A stretch of DNA of 64,000 nucleotides from Anniella stebbinsi (taxonomy: Eukaryota; Chordata; Lepidosauria; Squamata; Anniellidae), in contig JARDYH010000002.1 of assembly GCA_029215795.1 (NCBI GenBank), forward strand, positions 63,403,001 through 63,467,000. The letters run 5' to 3'. The notes beneath the pieces are model-generated. The model saw only the letters and a list, made by a program, of their open reading frames with translations, was not told the DNA's origin and did not search any database. Below are positions 1-12,147 of this stretch, in pieces; within the stretch, counting starts at the first letter, position 1, and each line of letters begins with the position of its first letter. Both the position numbers and the translations under genes were made by a program.

Positions 1-2020
1 CTTACACAACCAGTCCATATGTGGATGTAGATAACATGTGCAAAACCCATAGCCGGAATTCCATTTTTAATTCTATCCTCTTGACCCCTGAGAATTGAAT
101 TTCTACTGACTTTTTGCCATTTTCCCACAAGTTTAATACTTTATTCATTACATACTTGCACTGAAGAAACAAGATGCTTTTAGATATTACACTTGTTTCC
201 CTTGCATCATGTATTTTGTAGTCATGACATCCATGTGTTTTGCTCATGAAAAATAATTGTTTCTGCTTGTCACATTTTCTTATGTTAAAAGAGCACAGGC
301 AATCCTATGCTCACTTCCCTGGAAGTAAGCCAGGGCTTACTTCCAGTACTACCTGTTCCCAAGTAAACATTGCACTACTAGTGATCCTTATGTGGATTCA
401 ACAAAAGCACTGTGAACTTCAGAATTGAGAGAAGATATTAATCATGATGTGGAAGTAATATTCAGCCTGAATTCAGTTTTTTTCCTGAAAAATCAATGGC
501 AAGTTGCAAATAAGTCTAGAAAAGAATACATGTATTCAACATATATGCTAAAGGGAGATGTTGGTATTGCATATGGATGTAAGCTTGAAGTAGTTCATTT
601 GCAACAAGTCTTCACAAAAAATACTTATTGAAAAGAAAAATGCCTTATTTGAAAACTATTGTTAATGAAAGGGTTCCAGAATTAACTACCAATTTACTTA
701 CAGCAGCTAGACAAACAATAGTTTACATATGAAATTTCCACACTTTCCTTTAATTTTGAGCATGTTTTGAAAGTATAAACTTGTCTGGACAGCAGCTGTT
801 TTGACTAAGCTTAAGATATGCACCAGATGCATTGCAATCGTTAAAACAATTTATTTAAAAATTATTAGAGTATAAAATAGCAAGATAAAATATATGGCCA
901 TATATATTTTGAATTGCTATCTGTAAGTTACTCTTAGTTTTATACCACTTGCCAGGGAGGACATAAAATAGTCACAAATGCCAATCAAGTTGATGTTGCT
1001 GTTACAAAAGTTAGTGAAAAGCAGAATATCCTAGCTATGAGAACAGAAAAAGGAAATATAGTTTGATTATTCTAAATACAATGTAGATAGACAGGTACTG
1101 CTCAAGGTGCACAAACTGCAGTGCTCGACGTGCTCACCGCCCGGCCCAGCAGACGGAGGAATGGATACCACAGAGGGGCAAAATTAAGACAGAGCGAGGG
1201 GGGGAATGCTAACACTCCCCCTGCCTCTCAGCAATGTGTCCTACACACACACACACACACACACACACGGGCAGACACTCGTGAGGCTTCTCCGGCCGAC
1301 GCAACTGCTCCAGCCGCCTCATCAACAATAGTGGCCACACCAGCCTCCACAAGCTGTAGTGATAAATAAAAATAATTCAGAATAGATCAGTGCAGTTTAA
1401 GTCACAGCATAGACTTCAGAACACACTGGACAGTATGTGCAAACTTTACAGGGAAAACAACTGAAAGTTAGTCAGTAAAATAGATCAGAGGCTTCATGGA
1501 AGGAAATATATTTAAAGGAGCTTGTTTACTCAGCTGATGTCATATTAATCAGTAGCAAGCTAAAGAGGAAAATAATAAGATTGTTTTGTGGACTCAATAT
1601 TGTTACAGTTTGTTAAATCAGGCAATAGAAAGCTGTGGAACCTTTATATCTCTCTATATTTAACAGAAAATCCTGTACTTAAAATCCCAACTTTTCAGAA
1701 AGATTCCTCACCCAAAACTGTGATTGATTCTATTATCCAAGTTCAGTGTAATCCTATGCAAATCCTATGCACTTCTACTTCTCATGGATTTCTCATAGAT
1801 TTCGATGCAACTTACTCCAAAGTAAGTGTGCTTTACGGATGTACGGATTTTGTTAAATCCATTCTGTCTGTGTTTTATGGATTCTCATGCATCTTTAGTT
1901 CTATCGTCTGACAGAATTGGATTTTTTGAATGGGAATTTCATTCATTAGCAAATTCACACGTGTCCCAATGTGTACACAGCTTCAGGTGATTTATGCCAG
2001 CTTGAGGTGAGGTGTAGGAT
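1..2020. other. No gene seen; AT-rich DNA with a short GC-rich patch
   Basis: Open frames here are short, lack recognisable motifs and overlap one another. A GC- and CpG-richer patch lies at about 1110-1350 and contains a (CA)n microsatellite at 1243-1268. No promoter, exon or RNA gene can be supported. Confidence 0.6.
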
Positions 2021-2565
2021 AGGGTGATCATGTTTGGAAATCCCAAAAAGAGGACATCCAGGAGAGATGCAGGAGAGAGCACTTTCTGGGGCCTCTGGAA
2101 AGATTGTCATTCCCCCTTGCCATTCTAATAGCAGTTGCCATTAGTGTAGCGGGGGAGGCTGAACTTTCTGGAGGCCCCAGAAAGCACGTTTTCCCCTCCT
2201 CCGTTCCAATCCCTTTAAGGCCCCGATTGGAGTAGAAGAGGGGAAAGCATATCATTCCCCACACACACACACTGTCCCAATCAGGACCCTGCTTGGAACA
2301 GAGGAGGGGGAAATGTGTCATTCCTGCCCCCCACTACTCCAATCGGGGCCTTTTCTATAATGTCTGGGAATGACACACTTTGCCCTTTAAGGCCCTGATT
2401 GGAGCAGTGGGGGGGAAATAATGTATGTTATCCCCCCCACCATGCTAATGGTGGCCTTAAAGGGGAAAGCATGTTATTACCGGACATTATGGAAAATTAC
2501 AGAAAATCCCTCCTAACACCCATGATAGAAAAAAATCTGGGCAAATCCTGACAGTTGGTCACCCT
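2021..2565. repeat. Non-autonomous DNA-transposon-like element with terminal inverted repeats
   Basis: The left end reads AGGGTGATCA and the right end reads TTGGTCACCCT, its approximate inverted complement. The interior is a patchwork of imperfect repeats built on 'ccaatcggggcct' and 'cctttaaggcc' modules in both orientations. It has no coding capacity. No convincing target-site duplication flanks it, so superfamily is open. Confidence 0.5.
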
Positions 2566-3541
2566 AGCTGGTAGGATCACTACTAAAGTACACTGTACCA
2601 GCCAAAGGAGAAACTGGTGTACATTGAATTATGTGACATCACCATGATCACCTGCTTGAACTAGAGCTATACAGATGAGTCTATTTTTGCTCCATGGAAG
2701 TTTTGCATCTCTTCATTCAAAAGTCCGCTCCACTTCACTTCCACATTTCTCTGCATTTATTTCACAGATGAGGAATTCGCACGACATTCATACATGGATT
2801 CCCAGCACTTTATTGTAAAATATGCACTGTATCATAAATTTAGGCATTTTATACACATTTTAGCATGAAATACACATTTTTATACACATGATGGCATATG
2901 TTTTTCAAGCCAAAAAACTATTGCAAATTTCAGAGAAATTCAAAATTGGAAGCTTCTGATTCACCCCGTTAGTTCTGTAGGTGTCAGTTTGCTACCAAAT
3001 GCATATCAAAGAAATTCTTGAGTATCTCTAGCTTGGACTGATGCCATCTCTGCATTCCTGTGGGAGTCACAAAAGCATGGAATATGGTGGAGGAGTTCCC
3101 ATAGATGCTGTTAAAATACCTACTGGATTTGCTGTGTTTTCTCTTATTTCTACTGCTGTTATTTCAACTGCTGCTTTGTGAGCAGGAAATGCAGAGGATT
3201 CCAATGTCATTATAGAAGTCTAATATCACTAGAGCATAACAGTCACCAGCATAATGGGTGTTGTAGATGCCCAGTTTGTTTTAGACGTTAAGTGGTGGGA
3301 GCTATTCTTTCTTCCTCCAGATTAAGATTGCCAGTTCCTGATTCAGAGACAATGCCTATTGCTTTTGGACATATGAAAATGGTAACACCTACTTTAGCGC
3401 AGCAGTAATCCATTCTCCTGCCCTTCTCCCTGACTTTCTGTTGCAATCAAGTGCAACAGGATTCCCTGGAAAACTCTCCAGATCTGTTCCAAAACTGACC
3501 GGGGGGGGGGGGGGGTGAAGGAAGGTAAATGGCCTGTTTAA
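2566..3541. other. No gene seen
   Basis: Ordinary non-coding sequence. A 15-base poly-G run lies at 3501-3515. The 2650-2990 part is rich in 'acacatttt' words that recur near 49600-49700 and 63180, which suggests an old AT-rich interspersed repeat. Confidence 0.5.
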
Positions 3542-3670
3542 GGCAGGATCTACACTACTGCTTTATAATGGTATTGAAGCACTGACAACTGTTGGGGCCC
3601 ATGACAAATTCCATATACCGTTTTGATACTGCTTTCAAAGTGTCATATCCTGAGTGGTGTAGATCTGGCC
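3542..3670. repeat. Short palindromic MITE
   Basis: The left end GGCAGGATCTACACTACTGC is the approximate inverted complement of the right end GAGTGGTGTAGATCTGGCC. It is about 130 bp long with no coding potential, a typical miniature inverted-repeat element. Confidence 0.6.
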
Positions 3671-3950
3671 AAAGTTACCAAGAAATATCTTCCTGCTCTA
3701 GATCTATAAAAACAACAGGTTCCGTCTCTGGGACAGTAGCAGGTAACTCTAATCCAGGTATTGGCTTAGTCAATGGACTAGAGGAGTGTGACCTAATGAA
3801 TCCTTTGTCTCTTTATTCATTAGCTTTGTGGATAAAGCTAAGAATGTTTGTACACCTTAGGGTGAGGGAGAGAATTTTCTGCCACAATTAGTAATGTATC
3901 TTACAAGAGAGAGGGCAAGAACACTTGGAATAAAATGATTACCTAGTGCT

Positions 3951-4161
3951 GGGCAATATCCAAGTCAACACGAGCGCTAACATAAATTAGGTTTCTCTAG
4001 CATAAAGGACCTCTAGTGAAATGCCAATAGTGTTAGCTAGTGTAAAGGGTTTAACATGGAATCCTGTCACACCAGCTAGTGCTATGGGTATTGCACTAGA
4101 GGTCACTTATACTAGCACATCGTAATTTACATTAGCACTCGTGTTGACTTGGATACTGCCC
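3951..4161. repeat. Foldback MITE of about 210 bp
   Basis: The left arm starts GGGCAATATCCAAGTCAACA and the right arm ends TGTTGACTTGGATACTGCCC. The arms pair over roughly 38 bp, with further internal inverted words ('ctagtgctatggg'). The element would fold into a long hairpin. It is non-coding. Confidence 0.7.
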
Positions 4162-5294
4162 ACTTTTTCAAACCCGTACTTTAGGAAATTCCAAATGCAA
4201 GGTTTCTTTCTTATTTTGCTAGCTGATCATATTGCTGGGCTTTTTGGAGGATGTCCAGAGGTAATAGTAATACACACTGTTTCACTGTTTGAAGTAAACC
4301 CACTTCTTACTATATTTCCAACACCCCTAGAAGCAGAATATAATAAAGCTAATGACTCTGGCTTGTTGTTTCTTTCCCCCCTCAATTTCTTTTTTCTGTC
4401 TCAGTATGATAGATACCTATTACCTTGAATGTCCATCCACATCGGAATCAGCTTCAAGCATTCGGATACTTGCTCATTGATACTTATGATACTCTGGTGC
4501 CTCGTTGACCTTATATCACAGTGAGATTTGTTCCCTTGAGTACTACATAGCAACAGTTAGAGTGTGAAGTTCAACAAAATAAGCTACTAACACTTTTTTT
4601 AAAAAAAAAACATGATGCAGGAATCAAGTCCTTCAGCAGCAAAACGCCATAAGAATAACAAGTAGCATGTCCTTGTCTTTAGTGGTCCATTTGATTTCCC
4701 AGAGAAAGGCCAGCCCAGATCTGGTCTCTGGTATTATTAAGAAGAATCTTAAATCACAAGAGGATCTTGCAGCATTCTTAAATCCTTCAATAAAGAATGC
4801 TAATTTGTATGAGACTTCTAGCACATCCTGAAGACAACTTGCACAGTCACCAGGTTTGCTGCTGCTACAGGTAACACTTTTCATACAGCTTCCCTATGCT
4901 AGTCATGGCAGGAAGATATTTGTCCCTCATATTGCAGAGCCTCTTCTACTTTCAGTCATCTCCATCAGATAAAACAACAGGGGAACACCAACTGCTGGAA
5001 TTCCATAGTGGGTTGGATCAAGTCTATAGTAGAGATGTAAAATTTCCAAAAATGTTGAAGCCATGGGGAAAAAAACAGGTTTCTTTTCGGGGGGGGGATG
5101 AGTTCGGGGAAAAAATGAAAAATGTTGGAAAAATTGAAAAAATGCAATATTAACACTTTTTACGGATTGAAAGTCACTCAACTTGTAGTTATGTACAAGT
5201 TGGTTTGGCATAAAATTATCACATTTGGTATATTAAAAGTATAGTGCATTCAAGCAATTATTACAAATTGAATTTACTTTTAAAAATTTTTTAC
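4162..5294. other. No gene seen; poly-A/poly-G runs
   Basis: Non-coding. The 5030-5280 section has A- and G-runs (for example 5090-5098) resembling, in inverted form, the 6660-6855 section. It is probably a decayed palindromic repeat, but the ends could not be fixed. Confidence 0.4.
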
Positions 5295-6184
5295 TAGGGA
5301 TGTGCAACGGATTAGACCCGATCCACGATCCGGGCCTGATCCAGCCAAAATCAGAATGTTAATTAAGGATTCCAATTTCAAAAAATGGAGGAATGATTTT
5401 TTCCGATCCAATTCCCCCCCCCCCCCGATTTTGATTGGGAAAAATCGGAAAATCGGACCTCCATTTTTTGTGTTTTCGCCATAGGCTTGCATTAGGGGAA
5501 AGAAAGCTTTCCCCCAATGCAAGTCTATGGGGAAAACATTGCAGCAGGTGACTGGGGACCTCCCTCCCTCCTCCCACTCATACTCCTTATCTGTTGCCTC
5601 CTCGCTGCCGCCTGCAGGTCCAAACAACTGAGAAACAGGCTTCGCGTCCTGACTCTCAGTAGAGCACCGGGTGATGATGTCATCACCCAGCACTCTACTG
5701 AGAGGCAGGCCGCGAAGCCTGTTTCTCAGTAGTTTGGACCTGCGGGCGACAGCAGATGGAAGCGGACGGCCTTGGCAGGTAAGGAGCGCAAGTGGGGGGA
5801 GGGGGAGGGCCCCACTTACCTACCGGGGCGCCTGCTTCCATCCGCTGCCGTCCACTGTTCGTGAAGCCTGTTTCTCAGCGGATTGCAGCGGATGGAAGCG
5901 GGTGCCCCGGCAGGTAAGGCACACGAGTGGGAGGGAGGGGGAGTTAGGTCCCCACTTGCCCGCCCCCATGTTTTCGCCATAGGCTTGCATTGGGAGAAAG
6001 CTTTCTTTCCCCCAATGTAAGCCTATGGCAAAAACATCTAAAATGGCATCCGATCCGAAAATTGGATGTCTGATTTTCGGATTGGAATTGGCTCCGAACC
6101 GAACTGGGAAGCCTCTGATCCAATCCGAGGCACTGGTTCCGATTCCGATAACAATCCGATTTTTTGGGTCCATGCACACCCCTA
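5295..6184. repeat. hAT-type MITE with nested hairpins and 8-bp target duplication
   Basis: Terminal inverted repeats TAGGGATGTGCA (left) and TGCACACCCCTA (right) are flanked by 8-mers TTTTTTAC (5287-5294) and ATTTTTAC (6185-6192), matching at 7 of 8 bases as expected for a hAT-type duplication. Inside are several hairpins. One has arms around 5617 and 5742 (ggtccaaacaactgagaaac and its complement) centred on gatgatgtcatc near 5682. Another uses 'ccataggcttgcatt' words around 5480-5530 and 5975-6025. The interior is GC-rich compared with the surroundings. Open frames here are by-products of the palindromes. Confidence 0.75.
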
Positions 6185-6853
6185 ATTTTTACCTTTTTTA
6201 AAAAAAAACAAATGGAGCTACAAGCTCTTGAACTGTAAGGAACACCTGAACTGTAAGGAACCTCTTTGGTTTTCCCAGTTTATGAGGAGTGGGCAAAAAA
6301 CAATTTAAAAAACAAACAGAAGAAACCATTAACATTATTGACAAGGACAATTATTTATGTCTCTGCTAGTCCTCCACAGTGTCAAGCAGACATAAAGCAA
6401 CCATTCCCATAAAAAAGAACTGAGAAATAAGGGGGACCAAGTTTCAATGGATATGCATGAAATTTAATCAGACTCATTTTCTGAGCTGTTGCTATCACTA
6501 TCAGTTTCAGTCTCTGCTTCAATGGCAGTGTCCCCTAGAAGCAGAAATGCATCTTGCTCTTGTATTTGAGAGCTCTAGTCTCAGTTTGCAACCTAGGACT
6601 TGCTTGTCCTCGGTTCACAGAAATTGTAATAATCTGATACTATACATAGTTTTTTGAAATCTTTCGGAGAAGTAAATATATAAACACCTTGTCTTAAACA
6701 TTTTATGCACTATGCTAAAATAAAACATTCTGTAATCTGTTTTTTCTTCATTTTTTTCCATTTTTCCAATTTTTTGGGGAAAAAACAAAAAAACCTTTGG
6801 AAAAAAATGGAACAATTGTGTTTTTTTTCCCAAATTTTTCCTTTTTTTCCCCT

Positions 6854-7348
6854 GGGCCTTAAGAGCTCATCTACACCTAAGGGTATAGAGGGAGGGAGGG
6901 GGGAGGATTGCAGACTTACCTGTTCCCCAGTCCTTCCCCAGCATCTATACAGCAGGGCGACATCCTGGAAGGGAAGAGGAACGTTGCGGCCACCATTTTT
7001 TTTAAGGAGAGTTGCGTGTGGCAAAAAAGTAAGTACAACCCCTGCCGCCACCAAACCCTGTGCCCACCCCATCCCCGGCATCCCAGGGATGGTGAAATTA
7101 CTGCCCCCACCCCATGGGCACGGAGCCACTCCATGCAGCTCCTTGCCAGTTTGAGGACCTGGGAGGTCGCGCCACACCAGCCGCAGTCCTCGGGGTTGTC
7201 CTGGGACTGCAGAAAACCGGGGACATCCCTGGTTTCAGTTATCCCGGGGTCATCCCTGGGTGACCCTGGGATCCCCTGTGCATCATTTGGATGCACAGGG
7301 ATGATCTAGAGACGGCCCCAGGATAAATGGCTGGTGTAGACATGGCCC
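6854..7348. repeat. MITE of the 'atctacacc...ggtgtaga' family, copy 1
   Basis: The left end (GGGCC then CATCTACACC after an insertion) and the right end GGTGTAGACATGGCCC are inverted complements. The interior shares 'gggataaatgg', 'ggatcccctgtgcatcattt' and poly-T/A words with the element at 22012-22549 and the fragment at 56805-57105. It is non-coding. Confidence 0.6.
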
Positions 7349-7524
7349 TAGTCTGAATCTAGCCCATAATGTTATTTACTATCATGTCTGAATCAGAATT
7401 TCCCTTGGTTTAAATACAAATAATTTTATTTTTCATATTGTTCATGGATAAAAGCATGGATTTGTAAAAGCATGGATAACAAAGCTTTATTGAACAATGT
7501 TGAACAATATTGAACAGATACTTT

Positions 7525-7653
7525 GGCCTTCTCCAACCTGGTCATTTCCAGATGTGTCAAACTACAACTTCCATAATCCTCAAACAGCATGGTCAATGGG
7601 AATTATGGGAATTGTAATCTGACACATTTGGAGGGCATCAGGTTGGGGAAGCC
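7525..7653. repeat. Foldback repeat ('ccagatgtgt...acatttgg' family), copy 1
   Basis: GGCCTTCTCCAACCTGG at the left pairs with CAGGTTGGGGAAGCC at the right, and 'actacaacttcc' pairs with 'gggaattgtaat'. Related copies lie at 25708-25817 and 60425-60535. Confidence 0.65.
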
Positions 7654-8593
7654 TGTCCAACTTAATTGGGAAAAGAGGTACATTTTGAAAGAAGTGCTTT
7701 TTACTTTATCACCTGAATTGAATAATTGAAGTAAGTTGCAATTACAAATGTTATCACCATCAGTTTTAAAGAAAGGAACAAATGTAATATTCAGAAGCAC
7801 CCTATTATTTTGTCCTTTGGAAATTTTGGGTTGAAACTCTTATGAGCTTTGGTTCAAATTAAACTCTGAGGTTTTACCCTTATAATTCCAACAATTTTGT
7901 TTTGTGAGGCCACAAAGCTGTTGCTTAGTAACTATATTTATGTAAAAGAGAAGTGTGTGTATGTGCAAATTCAACTGGGCATGATATTGTTCACTGCATA
8001 ACTCTAAGGAAGAAATGTGGGATAATGAGCACCTATGTTCTAGATCAAGCACCCAGGAATAAAATGGAGTTATGAAACTATTACAGTTACATTTCTTGTG
8101 GTAGTCTAACACAATTAGTCATTCCTACATGGCATTTTTAAAGCCTGTGGTGAAATATTAATTTGTGCCATCTACTCATGATTTTTTTAAAAAATGAGTC
8201 AAGAGTCTTCATGTTCTCATTCTGCTGACTTCAAGGGAGTTAGTCCAAAGGGCTATTTATCAAGTCTTAATATTCAGTGCATTTTACAGTGTTTAAGGCA
8301 TCTCAATAGAGTCTGGGATCAGAACAGGGGACTTATTTCAGGGACAAGATTCAGTGGTGACTTCACTATCAACTTCGTATAGAAATGAGCAACATATACT
8401 TGAGGTGAGTCAGAAGAAAAATGAGAACAAAATTGTGATGTGGAACAATGTGCAAGCTGCAATTCATCCTGAAGCTGGCTAAAGGAAAGAACTACAGTGA
8501 AACTAGCCAGATCAGTGAAAAGGGGAAAAGGCCTCATAACAGTAATAGGGTAGAGTTGCTGTGATAGTGCCTGACCTCATAAGCCTTCCAGGT
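7654..8593. other. No gene seen
   Basis: AT-rich sequence without recognisable motifs on either strand. The frames are short and not protein-like. Confidence 0.5.
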
Positions 8594-9066
8594 ATGTCAC
8601 TGGTATGTGCAGCATGGAAGATAAACAGTTACCTGCAGTGTATCAATCATCCACACGATTCATATATATATATATATATATATAGGCTGACCAGATAAAA
8701 TCCAGGTCAGGGCTCATGTAACTTTAACAGTTTTAGGGAAAAGGGAATTTAGTTCCTGGTGATATTCCCTCTTCATCACAACAGTTAAAGGTGCATGCAC
8801 TACACTAGAGTGACCATATACAAAAGAAGGCAGGGCCCCTGCAACTTTAACAGTTGTGATGAAGAGGGAATTTCACCAGGAACTAATTGCATACAAATGA
8901 CACTGGCTGAAATTCCCTTTTCTCTACAACTGTTAAAGTTACATGAGCCCTGACCTGGATTTTATCTGGTCACCCTATATATATATATATATATATATAT
9001 GAATTGTGTGGATGATTGATACACTGCAGGTAACTGTTGATCTTCCGTGCTGCACATACCAGTGAC

Positions 9067-9068
<2 letters not shown>
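8594..9068. repeat. 475-bp near-perfect palindrome
   Basis: About 80 bp at 8594-8675, followed by an (AT)n tract, is repeated in inverted orientation at 9000-9068 after another (AT)n tract. Only about three mismatches are visible between the arms. The centre is a TIR element (8685-8975) that is itself hairpin-forming. The palindrome continues well beyond the terminal repeats of that element. Confidence 0.85.
8685..8975. repeat. Palindromic TIR element, family 'ggctgacca', copy 1
   Basis: Ends are GGCTGACCAGATAAAATCC and GGATTTTATCTGGTCACCC. The interior carries 'aactttaacagttgt', 'gatgaagagggaatttcacc' and 'gcatacaaatgacac' modules shared with copies at 38031-38348, 38553-38870 and 55547-55846. 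It is non-coding and lies in the middle of a larger palindrome. Confidence 0.8.
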
Positions 9069-9112
<44 letters not shown>

Positions 9113-9222
9113 CTGACAATATACATGAAATACAATGAAAATGACCAAGAAAAAAAACACATACGCAAGCAAACAGAAAGAAACAAAAGAAAAAAGAAAG
9201 AAAGAAAGAAAGAAAGAAAGAA
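9069..9222. repeat. (AT)n tract and (GAAA)n microsatellite
   Basis: An uninterrupted AT dinucleotide tract fills about 9069-9106, and GAAA repeats fill about 9193-9222. Long lysine- or serine-rich frames over this stretch are microsatellite artefacts. Confidence 0.9.
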
Positions 9223-9363
9223 GAAAAAGAGGGGGGGAGAGAGAAATAAAGGAAACAATATTCCACAATAATTTAAACAACATATGGAGATTTAGTACAG
9301 AGAATGGTCATGAAATATAAAATAAAAATCTTAGAGGGAGTCGTAGACAGAGGGAGTCTTAGA

Positions 9364-9626
9364 GCCTATCCACATTGCCCTTAAAATGACTTATATTCTG
9401 TTTAAAACATGTTTTTTTAAGTCATTTCATTACGTGGTAAGGCACACTGAGCATTACTTACGTTTCATAGCGACTGCTTCCTCCGCGTTCACTGGTGTCA
9501 CACAGGGTTATTTCTGTGTTTTGCAGGCTGCTTGAGTTACCGAGACAAGAAGTGGGCAGGTCAAGCAGCCTGCAAAACAAAAACAAAAGTAGAAGAGACC
9601 CAGAATTAAGGTCAATGTGGATAGGC
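9364..9626. repeat. MITE with TIR gcctatccacattg
   Basis: The left end GCCTATCCACATTG and the right end CAATGTGGATAGGC are perfect inverted complements. The word CTTAGA occurs next to both ends and may be a target duplication. Internal inverted words include 'aggctgcttgagttaccgag' near 9525. Non-coding. Confidence 0.75.
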
Positions 9627-10204
9627 ACTTAGAGGGGGGAATGATAGTGTGGCCTACAGGGTAGAGTAGGCAGGGTTGAAGCTGAAGCATTTTTGAAACC
9701 GATGTGAAACCATTTAAAGAAACTGTACTAAACTCATTACGCTTTGTGCCTGAGGAAACCATTACGCTTTACAACTGCAATACCTTACTACTTGTTAATA
9801 AATCTTCTTTTGTTTCACTCTGCTGTGGTTTGTGAGGTACCTAAGGTGGGGTACAAGTATTTGATGGTGGCAGCGGAAGGGAAGGTGAGAAGATAAGGGG
9901 CTGGTCTGGTCTGCTGTGAGGCCAGACGAGGGCAGTGAGTCACAGAGACAGTGTGTAGCACCCTGACACTGTTCCATAGCTGGGATCCTTTGAATTATAC
10001 AGAAAAGAATAAAGGAGTCCTAGAGGGAGGCATCACAGGGACAACCTTGCTTTGTTCCAGAATTCAAATCAATAGTCCGGGAAAGGGAGTTATTAATTTT
10101 AATTTTAGCTGTAATTTTATCACGCTAGACAGGCCACAGCCTGGCCATGTGTGACAGTTTCACTGGTACAGGCAGGTCTTCAATAACATCTCGTTATCCT
10201 TGTT

Positions 10205-10244
<40 letters not shown>

Positions 10245-11627
10245 CTCAGTAAATACAAATGATACTTATGCCTTACATGTACTGTGACACTTACTTACTG
10301 CCTGATCATTGCAGAAGTGTTTTCATGCCAAGGCGAACAGTGGCAGGTCTCCAGATCCGGCTTTCACGTTACATTCTAACCACACCAAGATTAGAAAGCC
10401 TGCTATTTCCTGCTTCTATGCCAATTAGTTGCCAGCTTCTTAGAAGGGATGGAAATATCAAATATACTTCTAATGACATTGTGGTGATCTGTAGATACCA
10501 ATGACATGTGTTTCCTTTTTATAAGATGGGCCACCTTCTCAGCCCACCCATTCATATGGGGTGACTTGGTATATTTTACTCACCACAAATTTCAAAGCAA
10601 GCAGTGAGCATGACTTCCTGTGGGTTAAAGCTCCTCAAGCCAAACAGTAGGTTCTGTAAGTTCAATTGTGCTATGGAAAAAGTTCTTCAAATTGTTTGGG
10701 CCCTCAAATTTAGAGCAGTATAGTTTTCCATAGAACAGATTCAAAAAACTGTGTAAATGTTAAGCCTTACAATTGGTTCTTGACATTCTGCCAGTACTTT
10801 CCATAACTATTAGCGTTCCAGACAGTAAAAGAAATGTCCATTCTTGTCCCCATTGTAAGAGATAAAGAATTTAAAACTATTTTTATGTAATTCTGTCATA
10901 ACTGAACATTTTGGGCAGTGTTCATCATGCAGCCATATCCATGATAACATGATCCATTTAAACTTAGACTGCAACACTTGAAGTAGCTAGATAGGGTACA
11001 AATATTGTGATATATTTTGTGCCTGAGGTCTATACTACATACTGAAGAATTTACACAATGGACATTTTCAATGGAAATTCAAGAATTGAGTTTTTTTTTT
11101 AATTAAAAAAATAAAAAGCATACTAGATCATTATTCTGTATATCTGCAGAGTACTCTGATAAAATGGATTCCTTATTTATACATTGGATGTGTACATTCC
11201 AAACTCACAGCCTTCAAGAGCCACAAGAGAGGTGATGCGATTAAATGTGCAGACATGGTGCATCTTCCCATAAATTAACATTTGTCGTTAAAAGCAAACG
11301 TTTATGAGCAAACATTTTCATTGCTAACACATAACAAGGGTAAACTGCAATCTTGCTTCACGGATGATTATCTTCAAAACATCCTAATAGCTCCTGTTTT
11401 GAGCTTGCCTCACACCACAAATTGCACAAAACACATCTAACAGCTATTTCCTCATATCTGACATATTCCTGCAAAGGTTATGCATATCATGTGAATTAAA
11501 GTGGCTGAGATCTAAAAGGCTTACTTTAGACTTTCCCAGTGGGATTTTTTTTTAAGCTCTCTTTAGTCCCCCACCCTCCCCGTTGCCATATTGCAAACTA
11601 CTTTTTAAAAAATCTCAGTTTCAAAAG
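9627..11627. other. No gene seen; (TA)n at 10207-10240
   Basis: AT-rich non-coding sequence. The only clear feature is a TA dinucleotide tract at 10207-10240. No coding frame longer than about 85 codons and no splice-bounded exon is convincing. Confidence 0.5.
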
Positions 11628-11682
11628 TGAACATAAGAAGAACCATACTGGCTCAGAACACTGGCCCATCTAGTCCAGTATT
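11628..11682 (-). repeat. CR1-like LINE 3' tail, left part (split by Ngaro copy A)
   Basis: The words 'ggcccatctagtccagta' are typical of amniote CR1-like LINE tails. The sequence stops at 11682 and resumes at 17231 with 'ctgttcagacagtgaccaac', which is the expected continuation. A 5.5-kb element has therefore inserted here. Confidence 0.75.
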
Positions 11683-12147
11683 GCGAGCGGAGAAGAAAAG
11701 CACACGAAATAAGACACAGACACTAGAGCTTGGGATAAACTAGGGCCTCTTTATTTACATTGGGGATGCTCCCCTCCTTGATTCTGAGCGTGACGTGCGG
11801 GAATTTCGCTTATTTATCTCAGGCACTAGCCTGCCGTTTAGTGCGAGCCACTCCATTCAACCCAGGGGTCAGGTATACCCGGCCCCCTATTCAAACAACA
11901 CTTGAGTGTTTGGTGAGACCATCTGCATCATCCACAGCCCGTGCTGCATAGCTCGGGTAGATGAGACAAGCCGGTCCCCAAAGGCAAGCCATATCCTGAC
12001 ACGGGAGCTGCACAGCCCCCGAGGAGCAGGGCCTCTGACTTGCCAATCACCTTAAAGGTGCCTGAGTGCACACCATTCCTATCCTTATCCCCCCAAAATT
12101 CCCGCACTATCCGCCAAAGAAGGGGGCCAAGCCTCAGCTTTGGCGAC

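Noticed and set aside
5280..6179. Frames of 72-137 codons
   Set aside because: They lie wholly in a palindromic hAT-type element, where complementary arms give mirrored frames.
6705..7309. Four overlapping 126-155-codon frames
   Set aside because: They lie across a MITE and poly-T/A runs, on both strands in several frames, with no protein motif.
8962..9320. Overlapping 60-98-codon frames rich in Tyr-Ile, Lys-Glu or Phe-Ser
   Set aside because: They translate (AT)n and (GAAA)n microsatellites on both strands.
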